A stretch of 64,000 bases of DNA, from assembly GCA_025526915.1 (NCBI GenBank), contig JAHLKH010000084.1, positions 45,984 to 109,983 on the forward strand, read 5' to 3'. Positions 1 through 11,500 of the stretch are shown here, piece by piece. Position 1 is the stretch's first letter. Every line of letters starts with the position of its first letter. The notes beneath the pieces were generated by a model. It did no database searches. It was not told the DNA's origin and worked only from the letters and a program-made list of their open reading frames with translations. The translations under genes and the position numbers were made by a program. The DNA is from Entophlyctis helioformis (Eukaryota; Chytridiomycota; Chytridiomycetes; Chytridiales; Chytriomycetaceae).

Positions 1-506
1 GGCAGACCAAACAGGCCTCGTCTAAGCGTGATCTCAAAGAAGCGGTATGGGTAGCCGTGGTACTCGTTGGCAGCAAGAGGTGCATCGGGCCTGGCTGGAC
101 GAGAGCGGTAGTCGGCCTCGGTCTCGCCCGGAGCGAACGTCGTGGGCAGCGGGCGGGATGTCTCGACGTCGGTGAGGTAGCGCTTGGCAATGCCGTTCTT
201 GTTGCGCAGATGGGCCGAGCGAGCTGGGTCGATGTTGCATGCAGGCGGGAACCAGTTGGACGTCTTGGTTTTGCGAGGCAGAGTGCCGAGGTCGTCGGCG
301 GACGGGTAGTTGGGCTCGACGTCTGGAGCCTTCTTGCGGGGCGTGCGTGGGTACAGGCATGGTGCTGTGCCGGTGGAGAACAGACGGCCGACGGTCGCTG
401 CTGCTGTGACGGTTGCAGCGGCTGCTGCTGCTCCTCCAACTGCTCCGGCATGCGGCTGACGCACGCCGGCTGCGCTGCCCAGAACCCTCTGCACCAACGT
501 GAACAT
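1..506 (-). CDS. Mitochondrial ribosomal protein uL30m-like, 5' part only
   Basis: An open frame starts at the ATG at 506 and runs off the left edge of the window without a stop, giving about 168 codons. The first residues (MFTLVQRVLGSAAGVRQ) are basic and hydrophobic like a mitochondrial presequence and lead into an Ala/Gly-rich linker. The last visible residues read YRFFEITLRRGLFGLP. This resembles the first strand of fungal mitochondrial uL30 proteins, which begin with FFRITL-R-S-IGLP-type sequence and bind 23S-like rRNA in the large mitoribosomal subunit. In most fungi that motif lies near the N-terminus, whereas here about 150 residues precede it, so either the protein is strongly extended or the assignment is wrong. 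The call rests on this one motif because the remainder lies outside the window. No intron is needed in the visible part. Confidence 0.45.
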   Translation of the reverse strand, partial: MFTLVQRVLGSAAGVRQPHAGAVGGAAAAAATVTAAATVGRLFSTGTAPCLYPRTPRKKAPDVEPNYPSADDLGTLPRKTKTSNWFPPACNIDPARSAHLRNKNGIAKRYLTDVETSRPLPTTFAPGETEADYRSRPARPDAPLAANEYHGYPYRFFEITLRRGLFGL

Positions 507-2057
507 GGCGGTCAACGGCCAAGCGGAAAACGAGATCGTCGAGCAGCCATGAGAAAACGACAGTCACGTGACTTGTTGGGTGTTGCGTGCAAGTCGACGC
601 GGTGCAAGCCAACGCGGTCTGGACAGGCCAGTGGCAGATGGCGTGTTGGTGTCGACAAGTGCGGCATCATGGAGTTCTCCACACGGCCAATCAACAACGC
701 AGGCAACGACCCGCGAGATATTGCCATGCTGCATGTAAGAGCCCGGCCATGTCTGCACGGTGCATGGCTTCCGTCCCAATGCGTTGTATCTCTGGCGGTA
801 TTGGGCAGCTTGCTCCGTGCCAGCGATGTGCAATGTACCTGCTGCTGCTGCTTGGCATTCGACCGTTCGTTTGTTCATTCATCTGCCGCTCCAACCATCC
901 CTCTCTCCGGCCATCGTCGGCAGAGGGCATGCAGGAGAACAGCAAGCGGCCAGGCCGATGCGATCCACCTGGCATCCACTTGACATCCACTTGACATCCA
1001 CAAAACATCCACCGGCATTCGATGCGATCTTGGCTTGCGCGACAGAAACCAGCCGCAGCAGCAATGCGGCGCAAGGCTCCGATGCAACCAGGACCTGTGC
1101 ACAGCGCCTGTGCACCGCAGCTGTGCCGGCAGAGCGAGAGAGCGAGGGGGCGAGAGAGCGAGGGACCCAGCGGCAGTCTGTGCAGCACAAAACCACACAC
1201 AGGCAAGTGAGTGCATGCATACCGCCAGCGTCCTTTGGTTGCAGCCACACTGACACAAACAAACAGCCTCCGCTGCCGCCGCTGCTGCCAAAACGTCTGC
1301 CCACGCAAGCAAGTCTGTAGTGCGGCACTCGCTCCTTGTGCACCCGGCCGCTCTGGAACTTGATGGGCAGCGACCATGCCCAGCCATCCAGCCGCCCAGC
1401 CATCCAGCAGTCCAGCCATCCAGCCGCTCGGCCGTCCGTCTGCTTGCCTGATCGGGATCGCAAACAACACCTCCGCCTTGACCGTCCCTTGACAGCACCT
1501 GCCTCCAGAACATGCAGCGACTTGCCTCTGCCGCCCTCTTTCGGCGGGTCAACCTGTCAGCCTGCCAACATGTCAGCCTGTCGCATCCCAGACACCTGCG
1601 GCCATACCAAACTCACTCCTGGGGTCACATCCACGGCGAAACGCGCGATTCTGGCCTGTCGACTGCGGGCGGGCTGGTCGGACGGTCAGTCAGTCGGCCA
1701 GTCGGCCAGTCGGTCCGTTGGCTCGCAGCCGTGCAAGTACCCTTTGGCAGCACCGAGTGCGGCCCCATGCAATCCGCAATGGCAGCCGATCTCAACCCAG
1801 ACCCGCCCCGCTCCGCGATGGCAGACAGGTGCGCTCCATGGGGCAATCACGACTGCAAACGCGGCCTGGCTATTGGATCTCTTGAGCAGCAAGCACCAGC
1901 GGCAAGCACGAGCACGAGCGAGCCGCGTCGCGTCACGTCGCGCCTTGGGGTTCAGCGGCTCGCTTCGGTCAGCACCGTCAGCACCGTCAGCACCTGCGTC
2001 AGTGTTGGCCGAGCGTGGTTAGCGTGCGGATCGACGTCAGTGGCAGGTCGTGGCACA

Positions 2058-2107
2058 CAGCCAGTGTGTGAACAGCCAGTGTGTGAACAGCCAGTGTGTG
2101 AACAGCC
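2058..2107. repeat. 15-bp tandem repeat, about 3.3 copies
   Basis: The unit CAGCCAGTGTGTGAA is repeated exactly at 2058, 2073 and 2088, followed by a partial copy. Because the unit is a multiple of three, it is open in frame and would encode a QCVNS-like repeat, but nothing shows it is translated. Confidence 0.95.
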
Positions 2108-2673
2108 GCCCACACAAGCCAGGCTGTCATCCAGAACCGCTGGCAAGCAGCACATGCTCGAGCCAGTCAGTATCGCACGCAGGACAAGAGCATGGACGCG
2201 ACGACGACGACAACAACAACGACAACAACGATGACGACGCTCGCTGGCCAGCCTGCTGTGCAGGTGCATGGGGACGGCCCGTGCACGCACAACCCGCTCA
2301 CAGCTCGCGCACAACCCGCGCACACACGCAAGCATGCGAGCATGCGACGGACGGACCAGCGGCCCTCTGTGCGTCTCACGGGCCGATCCGCCAGCAGCCG
2401 CCCCGTTGTCTGCGAAACCGGCACTGGGCCACACAGGCCAAGCCGGCTCGACTCGCTCACCTGGGCACCGAGCAAGACCGCGGCCCGCCGGCACCCGGGC
2501 GAGCTCAAGGCGAGCAGGGCAGTGGCCTCGAGCCCCCGCTGGCTGCTGCCCTGCTTCCCTTGGCATGCGCACGCCATCGCTGGCTGCTGCACGTCGTTTC
2601 TGCTGCACGTCGTTGCCTGCGCCTGAGATCCCAGCCTGATTGCAAAGAACGACGGAAGCACGACGGAAGCATC

Positions 2674-2719
2674 AACACGAGCACCAACACGAGCACCAAC
2701 ACGAGCACCAACACGAGCC
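2674..2719. repeat. 12-bp tandem repeat, nearly 4 copies
   Basis: The unit AACACGAGCACC is repeated in tandem upstream of the cyclin. It is also a multiple of three (NTST-like if translated). No function can be assigned. Confidence 0.95.
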
Positions 2720-3174
2720 ACGCACAGCCGCCACCCCTCGTCTTCTCATCTGGGCTGCCCGTCTCGGTGGCCCTTTCGTCATCACATCTGGATGGCGCTT
2801 GCGGCGAGTGCAAACAGATACAGATCCAGATGCACATCAACAGCACGCCCAGCACGCCCAGCACGCGCCGGAGCAGGCTTGATAACATAAGCCGAGCGGA
2901 ACCATCCAGCGGCACCATCCGCGTGTGTCGCACCCACCGACACGCGCGCCACCCCGCTCCTTTATCAACACGGGCTCTTGCCGCTCCTCGCCGCCATTCC
3001 AACATCGCTGGCGGCGTGGTTGCAACCCGCAGCCAGACCCGCCGGCTTGCAGCAGCAGCTGCCGCCGCCGCCGCTGCTGCCAACGCTGCCAACGCTGTCA
3101 CTACTGCCAACGCTGCCCCCGCTGCACCTGCAACACCCGCTGCCGCCGCTGCCACCGCTGCCGCTGCTGCCTGC

Positions 3175-5180
3175 ATGCCTCTGAAAAGAGCTGCGGCCAA
3201 GCGCAGGCCAGATGATGGTGACGATGACAAGCAAGACGCCCGCAAACGCACGCGGACAGGCGCGCCGGCTGCTCCTATCGCCCCCGCCGCTGCCGCTGCC
3301 TCTGCTGGAACCGCTTCCGTCGCTGCCGTCGCTACCCCTGCCCAAACCGCCGTCATCGCTGCCACGGCTGCCGTTGCTGCCACCGATGCCATCTCTGTCG
3401 CCACCGCTGCCGTCACTCCCGCCCCTGCCACCCTCGCTGCCCACGAAACTCCCACGATGATCGAGGCCAAGCGTAAGGTGCGCGAGGAGGAAGATATTCG
3501 AGTCACCCCCAAGCGCACGCGGACAGACGCGCTGGCTGCCCCCACCACCCCCGCTCCCGCCACTACTGCCACCTCTCTCGTCGCGGCCACCACTCCCGCA
3601 CCGGCCGCACCGGCCGCACCTGTCGAACCTGCCACTACAATCCCCGCTGTCGTCGCTGCCCACGAGCCTCCAATGAGGAGCGCGGCCAAGCGAAAGGCGG
3701 CGGACGGCTTTCAGTCGCCTCCAGCTGCAAAACGGGCACACGCGCCGGTTACCCCCGCCGCCCCCACCGCCTCTGCTGCCGCCGTGTTCACCCCCGACAC
3801 CCCCGCTGCGCCTGCCATCCCTGTGGCCCCCGATGCTTTTCCTAGCATCGCGGCGACGCACATGGCAGCCAAAGGCGAGCGTCTCGAGCTTGCTTCTGGG
3901 GCGGCACTGGCTGGCATGCGCAAGATGTCGGCAATCCTTGAGGCGTGGTCAGAGGTATGCATGCTTGACAAACATGCTGTCCATGCACGCGTTCTTTTGT
4001 ATCCAGGCATCCTGTTTTAACCACGACCATGCTTTTGATATGCCACTCAATTCGACAACCGCAGGGCGATCCCAACTCCGTTGTTTGGGAGAACATGGAC
4101 AAATGGGACCGTGATCTCAGGCGCGAGCACGCCCTCTTTTCCAAGTCCCGAAGCGAGCAGGTCTACATTGGCGAGATTGACGCAGATACCCGCGAGGATA
4201 CCTTGGTCTGGATGCACAAGGTATCGTGCGAGCGCGGCCTTCTTTGCAAGACATTCCACATGGCAGTCTGCTATGTGGACGCGTACGTTGCGCATCTACC
4301 GCAACAAGTGACACGCGGTAATGTCAAGCTGCTGGCCATGTTTTGTTTGTATGAGGCTGTAAAGCTCGAGGTGAGAATCCTGTGCCCATCATCCTTGACC
4401 ATCTGTTTCTTCATCTCTGCCCAATCCAGTGGCTGACATGCAGCTGCTGTGCACAGCACGTGGACAAATCGGCCGAGCTGTTTTACCTGCTCCAGTTTGC
4501 CCTCGAGGATCTCCAGAGTGTTGCGGCCAGGAAACGCAAGTTGGACGAGCTCAGCAAGCAGTACAGGCGTTTCGAGGCCAACCTGCTGATTGTAAGCCAT
4601 CCCCTACTTTGTTCTGCTGCTGTTTGGTCACTAGAGTGTTGCTCTGCATGGCCAGTGGCTGACATTGCATGGCACATCTGTGCAGCTTTTTGGTTATGAT
4701 CTGCTGATTCCTTCGGCGTTCGACCATCTTCTGGGATGCTTTGAGCGGTGCAGGATGCTCATTGCACTCAAGCGTGGCGTTCGGCTTCCTGACTTTGACG
4801 TGATCGGCGACGACAATGACATCTACGATCTCTTGTCAAACGCAAATTCGCTCCTGGATCGCGCGGTCTGCGACGTCGAGTCGCTCAAGTTTTCGAACAG
4901 CCAACTGGCCTCGTCTGCATTCTACCGCGCGGTCATGACCCATGAATCTCTGGCTGGTATGTCCCACCATCACAGACCTTGCCTGCTCGTGTTCATGCAG
5001 GCTCTTCTTTGGCTGTTGCAGTAGCTGACCTTGATGGGCACACGCTTAACAGAGGAGCCATTCCACCCGGTCGATGTTCAGCTGGTTACTGGGTTCACCT
5101 TGGCCGAGTTGGGAGAGTGTCTCGAGTTCATGAGCAGATTCAACATCTTACGATCCACAGTTCTCTCCTGCGCTCATTGA
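3175..5180 (+). CDS. Divergent cyclin (cyclin-box protein)
   Basis: Five exons are inferred: 3175-3954, 4065-4370, 4457-4591, 4686-4956 and 5053-5180, giving about 539 aa in continuous phase. Residues 1-260 are disordered, Ala/Pro-rich and studded with KR-K/R clusters (for example KRTRTD and AAKRKA), which suggests nuclear localisation. The second exon holds a cyclin N-box: REDTLVWMHKV, then TFHMAVCYVDAYV and VKLLAMFCLYEAVKLE, the spacing typical of helices 1-3. Later exons give a C-terminal cyclin fold (FGYDLLIPSAFDHLLGCF, then ELGECLEFMSRFN). Cyclins bind and activate CDKs. The MRAIL-type sequence is degenerate, so I cannot assign an A, B, D or E class. The start is uncertain because the frame is open upstream and an in-frame ATG lies at 2829. 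The ATG at 3175 was chosen because basic nuclear-type sequence starts there. Confidence 0.7.
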
Positions 5181-5351
5181 TGCAGCTCCACTTAACTTCC
5201 TTTCATCCTCTCTCCATATTGTGCACGTCGACACTACCCCCTTCCCCTCACCTCCATTCCCATCGCCGTTTCTCTTGTGAGATGCCATCTTGGCGACGCC
5301 GATCCGGAATATACATCCATCTACCCAGTGCGTGTTTGAGAAGCGAGACAG

Positions 5352-8087
5352 ATGTGTGGAATGGACTGCGACTTGGCTGCCAATCAAGGCACAACAGCAA
5401 GCAGCTCAAGTGCAGTGGCTCGCCTGAACAACAGCGAGTCCATGAATCACACACCACACACACCAGCGATAGGGCAGACAGACGCACAGGCAGAGACACA
5501 GACAGAGACACAGACAGGCACACTGTCGCATCCAGCCCAACCCCGGCCTGTTCAGCAGTCGCCTGCACGCGAACCAAGCCACCGTCCCACGCCGCGGGCA
5601 GCCCAGCAAGAGCCTCTGCCCATGAGCGGCAGCCGCAGCAACAACGGCAGCATCACCCAGGCCGCCCCAAAGGATCTCAGTCTGGCCAGACTGGTGCTGC
5701 TCACCGTCTGTCTGGCCGGCGTCCAGTTCACCTGTGCGTCCATGTGCCGGCCGGCTCCTGCTGGTGGCACAGCAGCCGTGACTCACACCGCTCGTATGCG
5801 CTGCTGCCGTCAGGGACGATCGAGCTTGCCTTTGGAACGCCGTATCTGCTGTCGCTGGGCCTTGCCAAGTCCTTGACGGCCCTTGTCTGGCTGGCTGGCC
5901 CGCTCTCGGGTGTGTCTCGCCTGCTGTCGCTATGCACCAGGGGATTTGCGTTCAGATCGTGCATCGTTCATGCATCGTGCATCCTTCATCGTGCTGCTGT
6001 TGCTGTTCAACTGACCAGACCTGGCGTGGCTTGGCGTGGCTTGACCTGGCGTCGCTTGGCTGGCATGCGATGCTGTGGATGACAGGCCTGCTTATCCAGC
6101 CCATCATTGGCGTTTACAGCGACTGCACCACCCTCCACCTGGGCCGTCGTCGACCGTTTATGCTTGGTGCGTGCCTCTGTACGGGGGATGACCGCACGAC
6201 TGGATGGCTGACGTGTTCCTTTGCTGTTCATGCAGGCGGCGGACTTCTGGTCGTCGTCTCAATCTGCATGATCGCCTTCTCACGCGAGATCGCAGAGACG
6301 CTCGTCCGCCTGTGGACATCCAAGTCGCTGCCTCTCGACTCGAGAGAGACGCTGGATCTGGTAGGCAGGTGCATGCGTCACTGGCGTGTGAGACAGCAGC
6401 CGATCGCTGACCGCAGGAAAAGATCCATGGTGCCACCATCGGCCTGGCTGTCACTGGATTCTACTTTCTCGACTTTTCCATCAACGCCGTGCAAGCCTGC
6501 TGTCGTGCACTCATCATCGACGTGTCGCCGCTGCACCAGCAAGAGACTGCCAACGCATGGGCGGGCGGCATGCTTGGACTCGGCAACGTGCTTGGCTATT
6601 TTGTCGGATACCTGGATCTGCCGCGCTGGCTCCCAGCCCTTGGCTCGACGCAGATACAAGTCTTGTGTGTCATTGCGATCGCATGGTTCACGCTGACCAT
6701 TTCGGCGACCTGTCTCGCGACGCCAGAGAAGCGGCATGTCGTGGCCCATCACGACCAGATCTGTGTCTGGTGGCAGCCGCTCGCTCAAATCTTTCGCGCA
6801 ATGTGGTTCCTGCCCAAACCCATCCAGAGCATCTGCAACGTGCAGTTTCTTGCCTGGCTCGGATGGTTTCCGTTCCTGTTCTACATCACGAGCTGGGTTG
6901 CAGACCAGATCCGTCCCGTCGGTATCAGCGGTTCTGGAGACGGCCCGAGCAGCACTCTGCCGGATGATGTGCCGTCTGAGCAAGGCACGCGTGCAGGATC
7001 GTTTGCGCTGCTCCTGTTTGCGATTGTGTCGGTCGTGACCGGATTCGTTCTGCCTGCCATTGTGCGACGGGCCAACAGGCTGGTGTCGCAAAGGCCGCCC
7101 CGCTCATCTCTGCTGGCACCACGCACAAATGGACTGGGATCTAACGAGACGCTGTCGTGGAGCTCGCTGCTTGAACTGCCGCGCATCTGGGCCATGTCGC
7201 TGTGGTTCTTTGCGGTCCTTCTGCTGTGCACCATTCTCGTCTCGGACGTCGCTGGCGCAACTTTGCTTGTGGCACTGTGCGGCATCTCGTGGGGTACGTC
7301 TGGCTGGCTGTCCAGCTGTCTGTGTGGCTGGCGTTTGTGATGATGGCCACGGACGAGAGACTCAGAAGTACCGTGCTTGGGACTTTGGACAGGTGTCGCG
7401 CAGTGGGTTCCGTTTGCATTGATGGGCGAGTGCGTCAGCTACTACACGCAGCAGGCTCACCGTGACGAGGACCATGTCGAGCAGGAGCAGGATGCAGAGT
7501 CAGAGTCAGATGCAGATGCCGGCCCCAGCATCGAGCCGCAACAGTACCGCAGCCATGTCAATGGCGCAGGTCGGCCCGGTGGACGGCTTTCGTCGTCTGG
7601 CAATTCATCCGCAACTGTTGCTGCAACTCGTCGCGATGGATATGCACACCTGGCTGGCGACGATCCACACGCGGAAGCGATTCTTGTCGCGTCAGACTCG
7701 ATCCAGCCGTCGGGCAGCACTCGCCACAGACAGCCGCGTCACGGTCCCGTGCACCTCGAAGCAGGCATGGCGCTCGGCATCCACAACATCTTCATTGTGC
7801 TGCCGCAGTTTGTGAGCACGCTCATGAGCGCGATCGTGTTTGCCGTGTTTGCCAAGATGCAGGAGGGCACCAAGACGCCAGTGCCGGCGTCGGGGCTTGA
7901 CGGCCATTCCGGCCGCGCTGCATCTGGTGCCTGGTCTGCCGGCTTGCCAGGCGATGCCCACACCGCCAGTCAGGATCCGTTTGGCTGGGTGCTGCGATTT
8001 GGTGCACTGGCGTCGATCTGGGCAGGGATTGTTGCACTGCGGGTTGAGCAAGTGCCGCACCGTCCGCGATCGCATAGCCGAGACTGA
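5352..8087 (+). CDS. MFS sugar transporter, sucrose/SLC45 (GPH-like) family
   Basis: Six exons are inferred: 5352-5733, 5814-5909, 6086-6166, 6236-6360, 6417-7293 and 7393-8087, giving about 751 aa. The phases restore conserved residues at the joins, such as VQFT-W-TIELAFGTPYLL and GISWG-VAQWVPFALMGE. The family signature LGRRRPFML lies after TM3, where sucrose/H+ symporters and SLC45 proteins carry RGRRRP. PLSGLLIQPIIGVYSD precedes it. About twelve hydrophobic segments are visible. The N-terminus is a hydrophilic Gln/Ser-rich tail of about 115 residues, and a long Ser/Gly-rich cytoplasmic loop of about 130 residues sits between TM10 and TM11. The likely role is proton-coupled uptake of a disaccharide or glucoside at the plasma membrane or vacuole, by analogy with S. 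pombe Sut1 and plant SUTs. The substrate cannot be read from the sequence. The ATG at 5352 is the first in frame, with another at 5442. Confidence 0.85.
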
Positions 8088-8290
8088 CGTCCATTGCTCT
8101 TGTCCCCACTCTCCTCTCTGTGCATCAGCTGTGCTCCACAGCCGGATCTGGCCCAAGTAAAATCCCTACGTTTTGCAAGAGAGAGAGAGTGTATGTGTGT
8201 GTGTGTGTGTGTGATGGGACGCATGCGCCGAGAGGCAATGCCGCAAGCACGGCTCTGTGGCACACGGCGACGCAGTCTGTGCACTCGCGG

Positions 8291-8328
<38 letters not shown>

Positions 8329-8551
8329 AGCCGAGATCAGCCAATCAGCGGCACGCTCTCAAGCGATGGCCTTTTCTTCGCGTTCGAGCCTCCGCCCGCT
8401 CCAGCGATTCGACGCAAACGGCCGCCAGCCTTCGACAGCCGCCTATCGCCCGCCTGTTCTCTGTCTGCCCTCGCAGCCCGCCGACGCAGCCAGCCCACGC
8501 CGCCCGCACGCCCACGCCGCCCGCACGCCCGCTCAGCCCGCCCGCTCAGCC
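8088..8551. other. Intergenic leader of exportin gene with microsatellites
   Basis: The gap between the transporter stop and the exportin start holds a (GT)n tract near 8193-8213 and a (CCAG)n array at 8291-8328, the first of several CCAG/GGCT arrays in this window. An open frame in phase with exportin runs through it, but the exportin family N-terminus begins at 8552, so I treat it as promoter and 5' UTR. Confidence 0.7.
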
Positions 8552-11500
8552 ATGGAAACCCTGCTGGACTTCAACGCCGACCTGGACGTTGGCCTCTTTG
8601 ACCGTGTCGTCACCACCTTCTACAAGGGTGTGGGTCCCGAGGTGAGCCTGCCTGCACCCCGCCCGCTGCGTCTGGCCCGCTCTGGCCCGCTCTGGCCTGC
8701 ACACACGCATATGCGCACATACGCACATACACACACACACACACACACACATACGCACCCTCTCCCGGCGCATCCATCGCTGGCGGCGGCTCTTGGCCGC
8801 TCGACGATGGACCCACTCAGCCGCACCAACCCACGCCAAGCTTGGCTCAAGTGCCGCTTGCACTGGGCTGGTTAGCTGGCTGGCTGGCTGGCTGGCTGGC
8901 TGCCTGGCTGGCTGGCTGTTGCAGTCCAGCCCAGTCTGGTCTGGTCCACACGGCCAGAGGGGACAGAGGGGCCAGCCTGCGATGCCTTCCCGCTGGCCTG
9001 CCGCTAACGACCAACTGCATCTGTGCGCTGCTGCTCTCGCTCACTCGCTCGCTCACTCACCCGCTGTTTGTTGCGCAGCAACTGCTCGCCAAGCAAGTGC
9101 TCGAGCAGTTCCAGGAACACCCAGATGCCTGGAAGCGTGTCGACGGCATCCTAGAACGCTCTGCGCTGACAGAGGCAAAGGTAATTCTGTCGCCTGCCCG
9201 CATGCGTGCGTGCCATGCCGTGTCTGCTGCTCTGCGGTCTGCTGCTCTGCTCTACGAGCGGCCGCCTTACCCGTGATGCGCCGACCTTGTCCGACATTCG
9301 TACGTGTCTGTGCAACTCGCTGACTCTGGCCCCTTTTTTTCTGTCTGCCTACCTGGCTCGCTTGCCTACCTGGCTGCCTGCCGACACACCGACAATGCAT
9401 GCGCTCATCGTCAATGCCACACACACGACACACGCTCAACAATCGCACTCAACACAGTTCATCGCCCTCCAGATCCTCGAGAAGCTGATCAAGACCATGT
9501 GGAAGGCGCTGCCGCTTGTGCAGCGCCAGGGCATCAAGAACTTTATCGTTGCCATCATCATCAAGACTTCGTCGGACGAGACGGTCCTGGAGAAGAACAG
9601 AACGCTTCTCGGAAAGCTCAACATTGTGCTCGTCCAGGTGCGTCTGCTCTTTCTCTCTCTCTTGCTCATGCCTCCTTGTCCATGCGAGATTCTGACTCGG
9701 TGTGTCTTGCATCTGTCGCGATCGCGTGCCGCACCTGGGCGGTTTATGCTTCAACCAACAGATCTTGAAGCAGGACTGGCCCCACAACTGGCCCACGTTC
9801 ATCCCCGAGATTGTCGCCTCTTCAAAGTCCAATGTTGCTTTATGTGAAAACAACATGGTCATTCTCAAACTGCTCAGGTGCGTTGTCTTTGCCACCTTCC
9901 TACTCCTGGCTTTGTCTCTTTGCCTCCCTCGGACACAACTCATCGGCAGCTGACGCGCAACCAACTGCTGCATTGCCATGCGATGCACTCTGTTCAGCGA
10001 GGAGATCTTTGACTACTCTGCCGAGCAGCTCACGCAGCAAAAGGCCAAGAACCTCAAGAACCAGCTCTGCGGCGAGTTTTCCGAGATCTTCCAGCTCTGC
10101 CACGAGGTCCTCGAGAAGGCTGTCAAGCCGTCGCTGATCAAGGCCACCCTCCACACGCTGCTGCGCTTCCTCAACTGGATCCCGCTCGGATACATCTTTG
10201 AGACGAACCTGATTGACATTCTTCGCAACCGAGTATGTTTGTGGCATTATTGCACAGCATGACCTCTTGCACATGCCACTGACGCGCATTCAATTCTCTG
10301 TGGCCTTGTCAGTTCCTGGAAGTCGCCGAGTTCCGCAACATCACGCTAAAGTGCATGACCGAGATTGGTGCTCTTCAAGTCGGGCCAGAGTACGATGACA
10401 AGTTTGTCATTCTGTTCCAAATGGTCATGTCTGGCATCACCAACATCATGCCCGTTGATCTCAGTAAGCATCCCTCACAGTTTATGAACAGCACCGCATG
10501 GCATGCGGCTCGCTGACTTTTGCGCCTTCTGTCGTGGCTTGGTGTCCAGACCTGGCAGACATTTACGAAAACTCTACCGACGACGACCAGAACTTTATCC
10601 AGAACCTTGCCATGCACTTTTCAACCTTTTTCTCTGCGCATCTGACTGTACGTAGCATGGACTGGCGGGCATAGAGACACTCTGGCCCTGTCAAGCCACA
10701 CTGCTGACTCGGGGCATGTCCACAGGTTGTTGAAAAGTCTGTCGCTGCCGTCCCTGCCAACCGCGACTTGATCATTTTGGCGCACAGATATCTTCTCAAG
10801 GTCTCGCAGGTCAAGGATCGCGAGGTCTTCAAGACGTGTCTCGAGTACTGGACAAAGCTTGTCGCCGAGCTCTACGACGAGATGCAGTCGCTCCGCAGTG
10901 CCGAGATGCCCATCCTCAACCTGTCTCCGTCTGGCACTCTTGGCAGCCGACTCAACAACCCCAACCTGCGCAAGAACGTGTACGCCGAGGTGCTGTCGCA
11001 GCTCCGTGTTGTCATGATCGAGGGCATGGTCCGTCCCGAGGAGGTTCTCATTGTCGAGAACGACGAGGGCGAGATTGTGCGTGAGACGCTCAAGGAGAGT
11101 GACACCATCACGCTCTACAAGGGCATGCGCGAGGTGCTCGTGTACCTGACCCATCTCGACACGGAGGACACGGAGCGCATCATGTCTGCCAAGCTCGAGA
11201 AGCAGGTATATCTTGCTTGGCTCTTGAGCACGTTTTGCGTTTAGCATGGGCACTGACGTTGTGGACAGATGGACGGAAGCGAGTGGTCCTGGGACAACCT
11301 CAACCAGCTCTGCTGGGCCATCGGCTCGATCTCGGGCGCCATCCCCGAGGAAGCCGAGAAGCGCTTCCTGGTCATGGTCATCAAGGACCTGCTCAGCCTC
11401 TGCGAGATGAAGCGCGGCAAGGACAACAAGGCTGTTGTGGCATCCAACATCATGTATGTTGTTGGCCAGTACCCTCGCTTCCTCAAGGCGCACTGGAAGT

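Larger units (their letters stand above)
507..3174. other. Repeat-rich intergenic region and possible cyclin 5' leader
   Basis: This 2.7 kb lies between the uL30m-like gene, read leftward, and the cyclin, read rightward. It contains short direct repeats (TTGACATCCAC-type near 966-1012, CAGCCATC-type near 1380-1430, and the tandem arrays at 2058 and 2674). Open frames on both strands here are low-complexity and match no family I know. The cyclin frame is open upstream of 3175 and includes an in-frame ATG at 2829, so part of 2829-3174, including an Ala-rich stretch after ATRSQTRR, may be coding. I see no convincing separate gene. Confidence 0.6.

Noticed and set aside
507..2800. Long open frames on both strands before the cyclin
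   Set aside because: They are driven by high GC and tandem repeats of 12 and 15 bp, lack known domains, and overlap each other on opposite strands.
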